The notes: a model not told the origin generated them from the letters alone. A DNA stretch of 64,000 bases from Marinobacter lipolyticus SM19 (GCF_000397065.2 NZ_KE007326.1:15302-79301); one strand, 5' to 3'. Shown: positions 8,143-16,759, counted from the first letter of the stretch. Numbers and translations are program-made.

Positions 8143-9092
8143 TGGACTGGATTTCTCCCCGCGCACTGACCCGGCTGGGCATGCTCAACATGAACCGGAG
8201 AAATGTCGATTATATCTCCCGGTACAACGACCGAACGTCTTATCCGTTAGTGGACAACAAGCTGAAAACCAAGCTGGTGGTAGCTGAATACGGTGTCAAA
8301 ACACCCAAGCTGCTGCAAGTTGTTCGACAGCAACACGAAATCCCGCACTTCCGGGAAATGGCGGAAGACCTGACAGGCTTTGCGATAAAGCCCGCCAAGG
8401 GTTCCGGCGGCAAGGGCATCACGGTCATCACTGGCCGTGACGGAGATGAGTTTATCAAGGCTTCTGGCGCCCGAGTGCCTGCCGCTTACCTTGAAAGGCA
8501 CCTGTCCAACATACTCGCGGGCTTGTACTCCCTGGCTGGAACACCAGACGTTGCTATTGTCGAAAATCTGGTGGAGTCAGTGCCGGGACTGGCCAAATAC
8601 TCGCATCAGGGTGTCCCTGACATTCGCATTATCATCTTCCAGGGCTATCCCGTCATGGCGATGCTTCGGCTGGCGACGACCGCCTCCGACGGCAAGGCCA
8701 ATCTTCACCAGGGTGCAGTCGGTGTAGGCCTGGACATCGGTACGGGAAAGAGCCTGAACTCCGTACAATTCAACCGACCGATCACATTGCACCCGGACAC
8801 AGGCCTTGCCCTGGAAAACATTGATATAGCTGACTGGGAAGAGATGCTGACCATGGCATCCCGGTGCTATGAAGCTACCGGCCTTGGCTATATGGGTGTG
8901 GATTTAGTGGTCGACATTAACGAGGGACCGTTGCTTCTGGAATTGAATGCACGCCCGGGACTGGCTATTCAGATGGCTAATGGTCGGGGGCTTGTACCAC
9001 GCCTGCGCGCCATTGAGGGCCTCAAGAGGCATCACTTTACCCCGGAGCAGCGCGCCCGCTTCGCCATGGATGCTTTCTCAAGCCAACAATAG
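8142..9092 (+). CDS. RimK-related ATP-grasp ligase (alpha-L-glutamate ligase-like)
   Basis: A 316-residue ATP-grasp enzyme. The glycine-rich nucleotide loop KPAKGSGGKGITVI lies at about residues 84-97, and the metal-binding motif LLLELNARPGLAIQMAN at about 265-281. ATP-grasp ligases activate a carboxylate as acyl phosphate and join it to an amine; this subgroup is annotated as alpha-L-glutamate ligase-like because of distant similarity to RimK. It is the last gene of the trio and is followed by an intrinsic terminator at 9118-9150. No signal peptide is seen, so it acts in the cytoplasm while its partners face the periplasm. The acceptor and the amino acid added cannot be read from sequence. 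Confidence 0.88.
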   Translation: MDWISPRALTRLGMLNMNRRNVDYISRYNDRTSYPLVDNKLKTKLVVAEYGVKTPKLLQVVRQQHEIPHFREMAEDLTGFAIKPAKGSGGKGITVITGRDGDEFIKASGARVPAAYLERHLSNILAGLYSLAGTPDVAIVENLVESVPGLAKYSHQGVPDIRIIIFQGYPVMAMLRLATTASDGKANLHQGAVGVGLDIGTGKSLNSVQFNRPITLHPDTGLALENIDIADWEEMLTMASRCYEATGLGYMGVDLVVDINEGPLLLELNARPGLAIQMANGRGLVPRLRAIEGLKRHHFTPEQRARFAMDAFSSQQ

Positions 9093-9117
9093 CGTCCTGC
9101 CCCGAAATGTAGGCAAA

Positions 9118-9150
9118 AAAAAACCGGAGCCCTTGAGCTCCGGTTTTTTA
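9118..9150. terminator. Bidirectional intrinsic terminator
   Basis: A hairpin with stem ACCGGAGC/GCTCCGGT and loop CCTTGA, flanked by A-run on the left and T-run on the right, so it ends transcription from both directions. It separates the convergent ATP-grasp operon (plus strand, ends 9092) from the BCCT gene (minus strand, ends 9163). Confidence 0.9.
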
Positions 9151-9162
9151 TTCAACCTAAAA

Positions 9163-10755
9163 CTATGACAGCTTGCCTTCGGCAATCAGCAGTTTCCGTT
9201 CATGGGTCAGGCCTTTCAACAGCCCCCACGTCATAATCAGCAATATGGCAGTGAACGGTAGACCTGCGGAAATGGCGCTTGCCTGAATGGCTCCAAGGGC
9301 ATCCTCACCGCCACCGAAGATCAGCGCCGCGGCAATCGCGCCTTCCATGATTACCCAGAAGACACGCTGGACAGTCGGGGCATCGGTTTTACCACCGGCG
9401 GTAATGCTGTCAACCACCAGGGAACCTGAATCCGACGAAGTCACAAAGAACACCAGCACCAGCACGATCCCGATAAAGGAGATAATGCCCGTCAGCGGCA
9501 GGTTGGCAAACATCTGGAACATGGCCAGGGACACATCGGTCAGGCCATTCTCTGCCAGCGCACCGATTCCCTGCTGGATCTGTTCCAGGGCAGAACCACC
9601 GAAAGCACTCATCCAGACAACCGTAATAACGGTGGGAATGATCAGCACTGCTGTCACGAATTCACGCACTGTGCGGCCCTTGGAAACACGGGCGATAAAC
9701 ATGCCGACGAACGGTGACCAGGAAATCCACCACGCCCAGTAGAACACCGTCCAGCCGTGGAACCAGGCTTCATCTTCACGGCCGAATGGATTACTCAACG
9801 GAATAATGTTGGCCACATAAGTGGATGAAGTCACCCACATAGTTTCAATGATGGTCATGGTGGGACCAGCAAAGATAATGAAGAATAGCAGGATGCCCGC
9901 CAGCGCCATGTTGAAGTTACTAAGAACTTTCACACCACCGTCAAGACCACGCAGAACCGAAACCAGAGCGACTGCGGTAACACCGGTGATGATGGCCATC
10001 TGGACATTGATACCGGACGAAACTCCGAACAGATACTCCAGGCCCGAGGCCGCTTGTTGGGCACCAAAACCCAGCGAAGTGGCAAGACCAAAAATAGTCG
10101 CAAGCACTGCCAGCACATCGATAATGTGACCGGGCCAACCCCAAACCTTATCACGCAGTAGCGGGAAAAACGCCGAGCGGATAGTCAGCGGCATCCCCTT
10201 ATTGTAGGCAAAAAACGCGAGGGAAAGAGCGACAATCGCATAGATGGCCCACGGGTGAAGACCCCAGTGATACATAGTGGCGCCCATCGCCATCTCACTC
10301 GCTGCGGGGGTATTCGCTTCCACATTGAAGGGCGTTTCGTACCACCCGGTGTAATAGGCCGTTGGTTCAGCTACCGCCCAGAACATCAGGCCAATCCCCA
10401 TACCAGCCGCAAACAGCATGGCGAACCAGGAGATGGTCGAAAACTCAGGCTTGGCATCCATACCGCCAATCCGAATCTTTCCTACCGGCATAAAGATAAG
10501 CGCCAGACATACCACCACAAAAACGTTGGCGCTGAGCAGGAAAAACCAGTCAAAGGTGCCAATGATGTTCCATTTCGCCCCATCGAGCATTTCTTTTGAC
10601 TCGGCCGGAAACATCAGCGTTCCGACAACAAAAAGCACCACCAATATCGCCGTAATCGGGAATACCGGTGCATGTAGGTCGAGGCCAAAAGGATTTACAT
10701 TATCCTGGCCCGCGACGTAATCCGTCTGGTACTCGTCTTTTACAACGTCGCCCAC
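9163..10755 (-). CDS. BCCT-family betaine/choline/carnitine transporter
   Basis: A 530-residue carrier with about 12 transmembrane helices. The family signature in helix 8 is visible as YWAWWISWSPFVGMFIAR followed by VSKGRTVREF. This aromatic box region coordinates the quaternary ammonium group in BetP and CaiT. The protein has short N- and C-terminal tails, unlike BetP's long osmosensing tail, so regulation by osmotic stress cannot be inferred. Uptake of glycine betaine or a related compound, driven by sodium or protons, is likely and fits a marine organism. The start is GTG at 10755 with GGGAG nine bases upstream. It is divergent from the FMN protein at 11002. The exact substrate is not determinable. 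Confidence 0.9.
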   Translation of the reverse strand: MGDVVKDEYQTDYVAGQDNVNPFGLDLHAPVFPITAILVVLFVVGTLMFPAESKEMLDGAKWNIIGTFDWFFLLSANVFVVVCLALIFMPVGKIRIGGMDAKPEFSTISWFAMLFAAGMGIGLMFWAVAEPTAYYTGWYETPFNVEANTPAASEMAMGATMYHWGLHPWAIYAIVALSLAFFAYNKGMPLTIRSAFFPLLRDKVWGWPGHIIDVLAVLATIFGLATSLGFGAQQAASGLEYLFGVSSGINVQMAIITGVTAVALVSVLRGLDGGVKVLSNFNMALAGILLFFIIFAGPTMTIIETMWVTSSTYVANIIPLSNPFGREDEAWFHGWTVFYWAWWISWSPFVGMFIARVSKGRTVREFVTAVLIIPTVITVVWMSAFGGSALEQIQQGIGALAENGLTDVSLAMFQMFANLPLTGIISFIGIVLVLVFFVTSSDSGSLVVDSITAGGKTDAPTVQRVFWVIMEGAIAAALIFGGGEDALGAIQASAISAGLPFTAILLIMTWGLLKGLTHERKLLIAEGKLS

Positions 10756-11001
10756 AGTTGGAATCTCCCGTTCAGAATGATTACTAACAATTAAGATTCA
10801 AAGCTTTACAGGGACGCCAGTCTAGTGATTTGAGTTCAAAACATCAAAGACGCATCCCACAGCCACTAACACTCTGAGCATAGACCAAATTGTCAGGTGT
10901 CGCCGTCAAAGCGAGATCGACTGACGGAGTTGATGGATCTGGCCCGTAAACAAGTACACTGGTCAGCAGCCGGAAAACAATAGAGGAACCGAGAGGACGC
11001 C

Positions 11002-12645
11002 ATGGAGAAAACCACGACCTTCCCCCTGAGGTACACCACCTATGCCTTGAGTATCGCGGGACTGCTGATCACCGCGCCGCTCAGCATCTTTCTGGAACGA
11101 TGGTACCTGCTGCCGGTCATTTTCGGTGCTCTTACCGCCATCGGCACCTGGGACATGGTGCAGCGCCGGCACACCGTGAGCCGTAACTACCCTATCCTCG
11201 CCAATTTCCGCTATATCCTGGAATCTATTGGCCCGGAAATACGCCAGTACTTTATTCAATCCGATACCGAAGAACGTCCTTTCTCGAGGGAACAACGAAG
11301 CATTGTCTATCAACGTGCCAAAAATGTGCTGGACAAGCGCCCATTCGGCTCCCAACTAAGCATGTATGAGCCAGGCTACGAGTGGATGAACCACTCCCTG
11401 ATCCCGACGCGACTGGACGGCAGCGATTTCCGGATTCTTATTGGTAAACAGTGCGATAAACCCTACAGTGCCAGCGTGTTCAACATCTCGGCCATGAGTT
11501 TTGGTTCTCTCTCCGCCAATGCCATTCTCAGCCTGAACACAGGCGCCAGAATGGGCCATTTCTACCACGATACCGGGGAAGGCTCGATTTCCCGATACCA
11601 CCGTGAGCCAGGCGGCGACCTGGTGTGGGAAATTGGTTCCGGTTATTTCGGTTGTCGCCATCCGGATGGCACGTTCAACGAAGACATGTTCGTTAAAAAC
11701 GCCACTCTGGATCAGGTGAAAATGATAGAGCTCAAACTGTCCCAAGGGGCAAAACCCGGCCATGGCGGCATCTTGCCCGGCGCCAAAGTAACACCGGAAA
11801 TCGCGGAAGCGAGAGGGGTGCCGGTTGGTGAAGATGTGGTGTCTCCGGCAAAACACTCGGCCTTCAGTACTCCCATAGAGATGCTGGAATTCATCGAACG
11901 ACTGAGGATTCTGTCGGGAGGCAAGCCAGTTGGCTTCAAACTCGCGATCGGACACCCATGGGAATGGTTTGCGATCGTCAAGGCCATGCTGGAAACCGGC
12001 AGGAGGCCGGATTTTATCGTCGTGGATGGCGGTGAAGGCGGCACCGGCGCTGCCCCGCTGGAATTCATCAACCGCCTGGGAATGCCCATGAAGGAAGCCT
12101 TGCTACTGGTACACAACACCCTCGTAGGCACCAATCTGCGCGAAGACATTGCCATTGGCGCCGCTGGCAAGATCACATCCGCCTTTAACATCGCCCGCAC
12201 TCTTGCCCTCGGCGCAGACTGGTGTAACGCCGCACGCGGCTATATGTTTTCCCTGGGGTGTATCCAGGCCCAGAACTGTCATACCGGTCGCTGCCCCAGC
12301 GGAGTTGCCACGCAGGATCCCCGTCGCGGCAACAAACTGGACGTAGCCGATAAGAGTCGCCGGGTTTACAACTATCATAAAAACACCCTGGACGCCCTCC
12401 AGAACCTCCTTGAAGCTTCCGGTCTGAACCATCCATCCGAACTGGGACCGGAGCACATCATTCAACGCACATCGAAGAGCGAGGTTCATTCCTATATGGA
12501 CATGCTGCCCTTTCTTGAGCCAGGGGCCTTGCTGAAAGGGAAAACCGGTCTCGGTGTATTCGATAAATACTGGCCGGAAGCTCAACCAGACACCTTCGGA
12601 CCACCGGAAATGATCATCAAGTTGCGAGAAACCAAGCTCCATTAA
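11002..12645 (+). CDS. Membrane-anchored FMN-binding glutamate synthase-family protein
   Basis: A 547-residue protein: two transmembrane helices (about residues 12-28 and 34-54), then a full-length FMN-binding glutamate-synthase barrel (about 120-480). Flavin-binding GGEGGTGAAPLEF is present, as is a Cx5Cx4C cluster (CIQAQNCHTGRC) that in GltB holds a 3Fe-4S centre. The glutaminase (amidotransferase class II) domain and the GltD-type NADPH domain are absent, so it cannot be a complete glutamate synthase; it belongs to the stand-alone GltB2-like family whose reaction is unsettled. A GAGAGGACGCC stretch precedes the ATG. No operon partner is apparent; the gene is divergent from the BCCT transporter. 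Confidence 0.85.
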   Translation: MEKTTTFPLRYTTYALSIAGLLITAPLSIFLERWYLLPVIFGALTAIGTWDMVQRRHTVSRNYPILANFRYILESIGPEIRQYFIQSDTEERPFSREQRSIVYQRAKNVLDKRPFGSQLSMYEPGYEWMNHSLIPTRLDGSDFRILIGKQCDKPYSASVFNISAMSFGSLSANAILSLNTGARMGHFYHDTGEGSISRYHREPGGDLVWEIGSGYFGCRHPDGTFNEDMFVKNATLDQVKMIELKLSQGAKPGHGGILPGAKVTPEIAEARGVPVGEDVVSPAKHSAFSTPIEMLEFIERLRILSGGKPVGFKLAIGHPWEWFAIVKAMLETGRRPDFIVVDGGEGGTGAAPLEFINRLGMPMKEALLLVHNTLVGTNLREDIAIGAAGKITSAFNIARTLALGADWCNAARGYMFSLGCIQAQNCHTGRCPSGVATQDPRRGNKLDVADKSRRVYNYHKNTLDALQNLLEASGLNHPSELGPEHIIQRTSKSEVHSYMDMLPFLEPGALLKGKTGLGVFDKYWPEAQPDTFGPPEMIIKLRETKLH

Positions 12646-12671
12646 AATCCAGCCTAATCGCCAAAAGCCTG

Positions 12672-12700
12672 TTTATTTTTGGTTTGGGCTGGTGTAGACT
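12672..12700 (+). promoter_or_regulatory. Possible promoter of tRNA-Pro
   Basis: A TAGACT -10 hexamer at 12695-12700, with an extended TG just before it (TGGTG), is followed by a GC-rich discriminator (TCGCTCCCGC) typical of stable-RNA genes. The -35 region 17 bases upstream (TTTATT) is weak. Read as the likely but unproven promoter of the tRNA starting at 12758. Confidence 0.4.
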
Positions 12701-12757
12701 TCGCTCCCGCTAAGCCACTGAGATTTCTCCCAAGTTTCTCTCTGGCTAACAGCGTTT

Positions 12758-12834
12758 CGGGGCGTAGCGCAGCTTGGTAGCGCATCTGCATGGGGTGCAG
12801 AGGGTCGCAGGTTCAAATCCTGCCGTCCCGACCA
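12758..12834 (+). tRNA. tRNA-Pro (anticodon GGG)
   Basis: A 77-base cloverleaf with encoded CCA. The acceptor arms CGGGGCG and CGTCCCG pair with one G-U. The anticodon stem TCTGC/GCAGA encloses the loop ATGGGGT, giving anticodon GGG for CCC/CCU codons. The T arm GCAGG-TTCAAAT-CCTGC is standard. In pseudomonads, as I recall, this tRNA lies just downstream of the merR-like gene that ends the pheT-ihfA operon; here it is 3.3 kb away and on the other strand. Confidence 0.97.
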
Positions 12835-12844
12835 ATTCCTCAAA

Positions 12845-12878
12845 CAAAGCCCGGGCCGAAAGGTCCGGGCTTTGTTTT
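12845..12878 (+). terminator. Intrinsic terminator after tRNA-Pro
   Basis: A 13-bp stem (CAAAGCCCGGGCC / GGTCCGGGCTTTG, one G-U) with a GAAA tetraloop, followed by TTTT. It begins ten bases after the tRNA's CCA and clearly ends that transcript. Confidence 0.9.
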
Positions 12879-12991
12879 ATCTGAATGCAAGTCAGACTTT
12901 CAGAGTCCACCATCTTGTAATTCATTTCATTTCCGGCAACACTCAGAATCCTTAACAAAAACACCAATGCGTTCTAATTGCTGGCGCCCTC

Positions 12992-13834
12992 ATGTCCATT
13001 ATTGACTATGTCGCACCCTACGATTTCTCAGCATTAACCGTTCTGAGCTATATGCTGGTGCTGGCCTTCTACGGCTATGGTGTTCTGCGCATGCCAGAAG
13101 GTGACCGACCGGGCACCGGTCGAACCATGACCTTTATACTGGGCGTGATGCTGTGCTACGGCGTTATGCAGACCCGATTTGATTACTACTCCCAGTACAT
13201 GTTTTTCGTTCACCGGGGCCAACACCTGATTCTTCACCACCTCGGCCCCTTCCTGATTGCTCTGTCCAACCCGTTACCGGTGATGCGCTTCTGGTACGAC
13301 CGGATAAGCCCCGGACTCAAAGGTGCCCTGCAACCGGTGGGATTTGTGTATCGTGGCCTCCAGCAGCCGTTAATCGCCTCCGCACTGTTCGTGGGACTGA
13401 TCTATTTCTGGTTATGGCCACCAATCCACTTTGACGCGATGCTGAGCCGCAATCTCTACTGGATCATGAACTGGAGCATGCTGCTTGATGGCCTGCTCTT
13501 CTGGTGGCTGATCTTTGACCCCCGCTCTCCCGCTCTCAGCTCCTCTCTGGGCTATGGCAAGCGCATGCTGATCCTTGCGTTGGTCGCGATACCTCAGATG
13601 ATTCTAGGGGCCATCATCGTCTTTTCCCGGGGCATGGTTTACGACGTCTACGAAGTGTGTGGCCGGGCATGGCCCATGGAACCGGCAACCGACCAACTGA
13701 TCGGAGGACTGATTACCTGGATTCCGCCCGCCATGATGAGCATTCTGGGTATTCTGATCATTTTGCGACGGGCGATGCACGAAGATGGCAAATACTCGAC
13801 TCGATCCACCTCGATCAAGGTAACAACTTCATGA
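12992..13834 (+). CDS. CtaG-like cytochrome oxidase assembly membrane protein
   Basis: A 280-residue integral membrane protein of the caa3_CtaG type with about seven helices. Several His residues sit at helix ends (for instance in FFVHRGQHLILHHLGPFLIAL), the expected pattern for a copper- or haem-related role in assembling cytochrome c oxidase. It is the first gene of a two-gene operon: its stop overlaps the ATG of the SCO1-like gene (ATGA at 13831-13834). That pairing supports a role in building the CuA/CuB centres. This caa3_CtaG family is distinct from the Cox11 family, which is also called CtaG. Confidence 0.85.
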   Translation: MSIIDYVAPYDFSALTVLSYMLVLAFYGYGVLRMPEGDRPGTGRTMTFILGVMLCYGVMQTRFDYYSQYMFFVHRGQHLILHHLGPFLIALSNPLPVMRFWYDRISPGLKGALQPVGFVYRGLQQPLIASALFVGLIYFWLWPPIHFDAMLSRNLYWIMNWSMLLDGLLFWWLIFDPRSPALSSSLGYGKRMLILALVAIPQMILGAIIVFSRGMVYDVYEVCGRAWPMEPATDQLIGGLITWIPPAMMSILGILIILRRAMHEDGKYSTRSTSIKVTTS

Positions 13835-14451
13835 ATTCCCACTTTCCCGCTAACTTTCGGTCATGGCTGAATCTGCCCCTGATCCTGATCGCGACAATCG
13901 TGCTGAGTGGTTGCCTGGGAGAAGACAGTTCGTGGCATGGCAAAGATATTCAGGGCCTGATGCCAGAGCTGGCGTTTGAGCTGACCGGCACCTCGGGCGA
14001 AACTGTCACGGCGAGCGATTTGGACGGGCAGATACGGTTACTGTTTTTTGGCTTCACTTCCTGCCCGGATGTCTGTCCAACGACACTCCAGAAGCTCAGC
14101 CAGGCGATAAAGGCCATGCCACCTGAACTACAGTCTCAAACACAGACCCTGTTTGTCAGCGTCGATCCTCAAAGAGACACCCCGGAACGTCTGGCCCGTT
14201 ACGTTGATTTTTTCGATAAGCGGATCGTAGGCCTGACCGGCAACGAGCCAGAACTACGGGAACTTGCCAAACGCTATCGCACCACCTTCGGTTATGACGA
14301 GCCCGATGCTGACGGCAACTACGCGGTCTCTCACAGCAGCGCTGTGTATGTATTTGACCGGGACGGCAAAGCTCGCCTGTTACTCAGACCTGACCTGAGC
14401 ACAGACGAGATTCGCCAGGACCTTATAGCACTGGCCAGGGAAAACTCCTGA
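13831..14451 (+). CDS. SCO1/SenC-family copper chaperone lipoprotein
   Basis: A 206-residue thioredoxin-fold protein. The signal peptide ends in a lipobox LSGC with the lipidated Cys at 28. The copper site is CPDVC (Cys78, Cys82) with the distal His at 168 (AVSHSSAVYVF). SCO proteins deliver copper to, or keep reduced, the CuA site of cytochrome oxidase. The open frame runs further upstream inside ctaG, but the ATG at 13831 starts the signal peptide and overlaps the ctaG stop, so translation is coupled. It is convergent with the pirin gene. Confidence 0.92.
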   Translation: MNSHFPANFRSWLNLPLILIATIVLSGCLGEDSSWHGKDIQGLMPELAFELTGTSGETVTASDLDGQIRLLFFGFTSCPDVCPTTLQKLSQAIKAMPPELQSQTQTLFVSVDPQRDTPERLARYVDFFDKRIVGLTGNEPELRELAKRYRTTFGYDEPDADGNYAVSHSSAVYVFDRDGKARLLLRPDLSTDEIRQDLIALARENS

Positions 14452-14463
14452 CGCCCTGCTGAG

Positions 14464-14478
14464 AACCGGGCGCCGGTT
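14464..14478. terminator. Weak hairpin between convergent genes
   Basis: Stem AACCGG/CCGGTT with loop GCG. T-richness is modest on either side. It lies between the SCO1 stop and the pirin stop, so may end both transcripts weakly. Confidence 0.35.
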
Positions 14479-14483
14479 TCCTC

Positions 14484-15404
14484 TCATTTGTGGGGCAACG
14501 GAATAAACTCCACCTCATCCCCGGGCACTTTATCAAACCGGCCCTCCGTCCAGTCATTTTTGGCCTGCTCAATGCGCTCCTTACGACTGGACACGAAATT
14601 CCATTCGATAAACCGCTTGCCCACTGGAGCACCGCCGATCAGCGCAATCCGTGATTCTTCCACTGCTGTAATCGTAATACCCGGCTGATTGGCGAAGATC
14701 GTCATAGACTGGGCGGGCATATCGGTATCCTGAGCCCTCAGGGAACCGCTGGCGACGTATACCCCTCGCTCTTCTGCCTCAGGCAGAGTCAGGCTCTGTC
14801 CAGGCTGCAAATGGGCTTCTACATAGAGGGTATCGGAGAACAGTCGGACCGGGGATGTCCTGCCGTAGGCACTCCCCATCATCACCCTCACGGGTACGCC
14901 GTCGACATCTACCGCTGGCACGTCATTGCTCGGGTAGTGATGAAACGACGGTTCAATCTCCTCGTCTTGCTCTGGCAGGGCGAGCCAGAGTTGAAGGCCA
15001 TGGAGGGTATGATCTGTCGCCGTGACTTCCGGGCGCTCCCGTTCGGAATGCACCATGCCACTTCCCGTAACCATCAGGTTGATATCCCCCGGACGAATGG
15101 GTTGCAGGCTTCCCAGAGAATCCCTGTGCAGGATCTCCCCTTCGAACAGGTACGTGACGGTCGCGATACCAATGTGTGGATGAGGTCGCACATTGATACC
15201 CTGCCCTGCGGGGAAATGTGCCGGTCCCATGTGATCAAAGAAAATCCAGGGGCCAACCATTTTCCGTTTCGCTGTGGGCAACAAACGCCTGACGGAGAAG
15301 CCACCGAGATCGGTCTCTCTTGGCGTCAGAATCAGCTCAACAGCACTGCAAGGGGAAACGGTCACATCACACGTCTGCCCCGCTTCTGCCAATATATTAC
15401 TCAC
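14484..15404 (-). CDS. Pirin-family cupin protein
   Basis: A 306-residue bicupin. The N-terminal cupin has the metal-binding pattern RPHPHIG (His75, His77) followed by TVTYLFEGE and HRDSLG, the signature of pirins that bind iron and, in bacteria, can act as quercetinases. The C-terminal pirin domain follows (about 180-290). The GTG start at 15404 has AGGAG seven bases upstream, in the gap after the reductase gene. The spacing of 21 bases from the FMN reductase stop indicates a two-gene operon, fitting a redox or stress role; the substrate is unknown. Confidence 0.88.
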   Translation of the reverse strand: MSNILAEAGQTCDVTVSPCSAVELILTPRETDLGGFSVRRLLPTAKRKMVGPWIFFDHMGPAHFPAGQGINVRPHPHIGIATVTYLFEGEILHRDSLGSLQPIRPGDINLMVTGSGMVHSERERPEVTATDHTLHGLQLWLALPEQDEEIEPSFHHYPSNDVPAVDVDGVPVRVMMGSAYGRTSPVRLFSDTLYVEAHLQPGQSLTLPEAEERGVYVASGSLRAQDTDMPAQSMTIFANQPGITITAVEESRIALIGGAPVGKRFIEWNFVSSRKERIEQAKNDWTEGRFDKVPGDEVEFIPLPHK

Positions 15405-15425
15405 GGCATCACTCCTTTCATTGAT

Positions 15426-15989
15426 TCAACGCATGGTCTTGAGAGCCTGCGCCCATTTGGCCATTTCTTCCAGCATGGCCTTACCCGAGCTTTCGTGGTG
15501 CTCAGAGGCCTTGAAGGTTTTATTCTCGTCTATTAACTCCCACGGCATCTGCACCATGACACCTTCGACCATCGGCATCATTTTCAGGGTCGTGACCAGT
15601 TGCTTTGAGACCTGTGCCGACCTCAAACCGCCAGACACACCGCCGTAACTGACAAAGCCACAGGGCTTGTAGTTCCATTCGCTGTAAACATAATCAAGTG
15701 CGTTGATAAAGGCCGGAGACGGGCAGTAATTGTATTCGGGAATCACAAACGCGTAGGCATCAGCCGCGGCAACACTCCGGGACCACGCTTTCGTGTGTTC
15801 ATGCTCGTATTGCTGCATACGCGGATGCCTGGGCTCATCGTAGACTGGCAGGTTGAAGTCAGCCAGGTCCACCAGGCTGCTTTCAAACTGCCCCTGACTG
15901 TTGGCAAAGTCATTGAACCAGGTAGCGACCGCAGGGCCAACACGCCCCGGGCGGGTACTGCAAACAATAGTGTGAAGTTTCAAGGCCAT
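15426..15989 (-). CDS. NADPH-dependent FMN reductase / flavoprotein
   Basis: A 187-residue flavodoxin-fold protein of the NADPH-dependent FMN reductase family. The phosphate-binding loop is CSTRPGRVG near the N-terminus, and the typical FVIPEYNYCPSPAFINALDY and YGGVSGGLRS segments form the flavin and partner contacts. Relatives reduce quinones, azo dyes or chromate with NADPH. I chose the ATG at 15989, preceded by AGGGACAGGAT; an upstream ATG at 16031 gives an unlikely extension. The pirin gene follows in the same operon. Confidence 0.88.
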   Translation of the reverse strand: MALKLHTIVCSTRPGRVGPAVATWFNDFANSQGQFESSLVDLADFNLPVYDEPRHPRMQQYEHEHTKAWSRSVAAADAYAFVIPEYNYCPSPAFINALDYVYSEWNYKPCGFVSYGGVSGGLRSAQVSKQLVTTLKMMPMVEGVMVQMPWELIDENKTFKASEHHESSGKAMLEEMAKWAQALKTMR

Positions 15990-16062
15990 ATCCTGTCCCT
16001 GTGTTTCGGTTAGTAGACGCAACAACATCAATCAGCATAGTCGATACTTATTGCAGACATAA

Positions 16063-16090
16063 AAAAACCGAAGGCGAACCTTCGGTTTTT
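16063..16090 (-). terminator. Intrinsic terminator of the pheST-ihfA-merR operon
   Basis: Stem AAAAACCGAAGG / CCTTCGGTTTTT with a four-base loop CGAA and a T-run on the minus strand. It lies 18 bases beyond the stop of the MerR-like gene. The symmetrical A and T tracts would let it also work on the plus strand. Confidence 0.88.
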
Positions 16091-16107
16091 CGACCGACCC
16101 GCGCGGA

Positions 16108-16473
16108 TCAACGCAATGGCGCGTTCAACACGTCGAGCACGTCTTCCAGCTCGGTTATCATTTGCCGGATCAGCTGCTTGTACTGTGAGGTGTCATCTTT
16201 CACCTCATGGCTGCTCAGCTTCTGCTTGGCGCCGCCAATGGTATAGCCCTGATCGTAGAGTAAGCTCCGGATCTGGCGGATGGTAATCACGTCCGCTCTT
16301 TGATAGTAACGGCGATTCCCACGGCGCTTGACCGGCGATAACTGAGGAAATTCCTGCTCCCAATAACGGAGTACGTGCGCTTTTACGGCACACAACTCCG
16401 CCACTTCACCAATGGTGAAATAGCGCTTACCCGGGATAACGGGTAATTCGTTGTTATGACTCGGTTCCAACAT
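16108..16473 (-). CDS. MerR-family transcriptional regulator
   Basis: A 121-residue MerR-type protein. The winged helix-turn-helix starts at residue 18 ([22 protein letters not shown]), followed by the wing and a short helix, but no C-terminal metal- or ligand-binding Cys cluster. It is the last gene of the pheS-pheT-ihfA group. It overlaps the end of ihfA by 20 bases, so the two are translationally coupled. This ihfA-merR pairing is very widespread in gammaproteobacteria, but its targets are not known to me. The intrinsic terminator at 16063-16090 follows. Confidence 0.9.
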   Translation of the reverse strand: MLEPSHNNELPVIPGKRYFTIGEVAELCAVKAHVLRYWEQEFPQLSPVKRRGNRRYYQRADVITIRQIRSLLYDQGYTIGGAKQKLSSHEVKDDTSQYKQLIRQMITELEDVLDVLNAPLR

Positions 16474-16756
16474 ACGTTTCTACTTTCTGTTTTAATTTCT
16501 GCCCTGGACGAAACGTAACGACCCGCCGTGCACTGATCGGTATTTCCTCACCGGTTTTCGGGTTCCGTCCCGGCCGCTGCTTCTTGTCACGCAGATCGAA
16601 GTTGCCGAATCCGGAGAGCTTCACCTGCTCGTTATGGCTGAGTGCGCCTCTGATTTCATCGAAAAAAGCTTCAACCATTTCCTTGGCTTCGCGTTTGTTC
16701 AAGCCCAGTTCCTCGTACAAGCGCTCAGCCATTTCCGCTTTCGTCAACGCCGCCAT
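16454..16756 (-). CDS. ihfA: Integration host factor subunit alpha
   Basis: A 100-residue DNA-bending protein of the HU/IHF family. The beta-arm region carries [20 protein letters not shown], with the Pro that intercalates in the minor groove in the segment [10 protein letters not shown], then [18 protein letters not shown]. It works as a heterodimer with IhfB, not encoded in this window. The ATG at 16756 has GAGGAG upstream and starts three bases from the pheT stop, so it is cotranscribed with pheT; in E. coli ihfA is also in the pheT operon and is autoregulated. Confidence 0.97.
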   Translation of the reverse strand: MAALTKAEMAERLYEELGLNKREAKEMVEAFFDEIRGALSHNEQVKLSGFGNFDLRDKKQRPGRNPKTGEEIPISARRVVTFRPGQKLKQKVETYVGTES

Positions 16757-16759
16757 CTG

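Noticed and set aside
12900-12991. Possible peptide frame between tRNA-Pro and ctaG on the minus strand
   Set aside because: It crosses the tRNA and terminator and has no conserved features.
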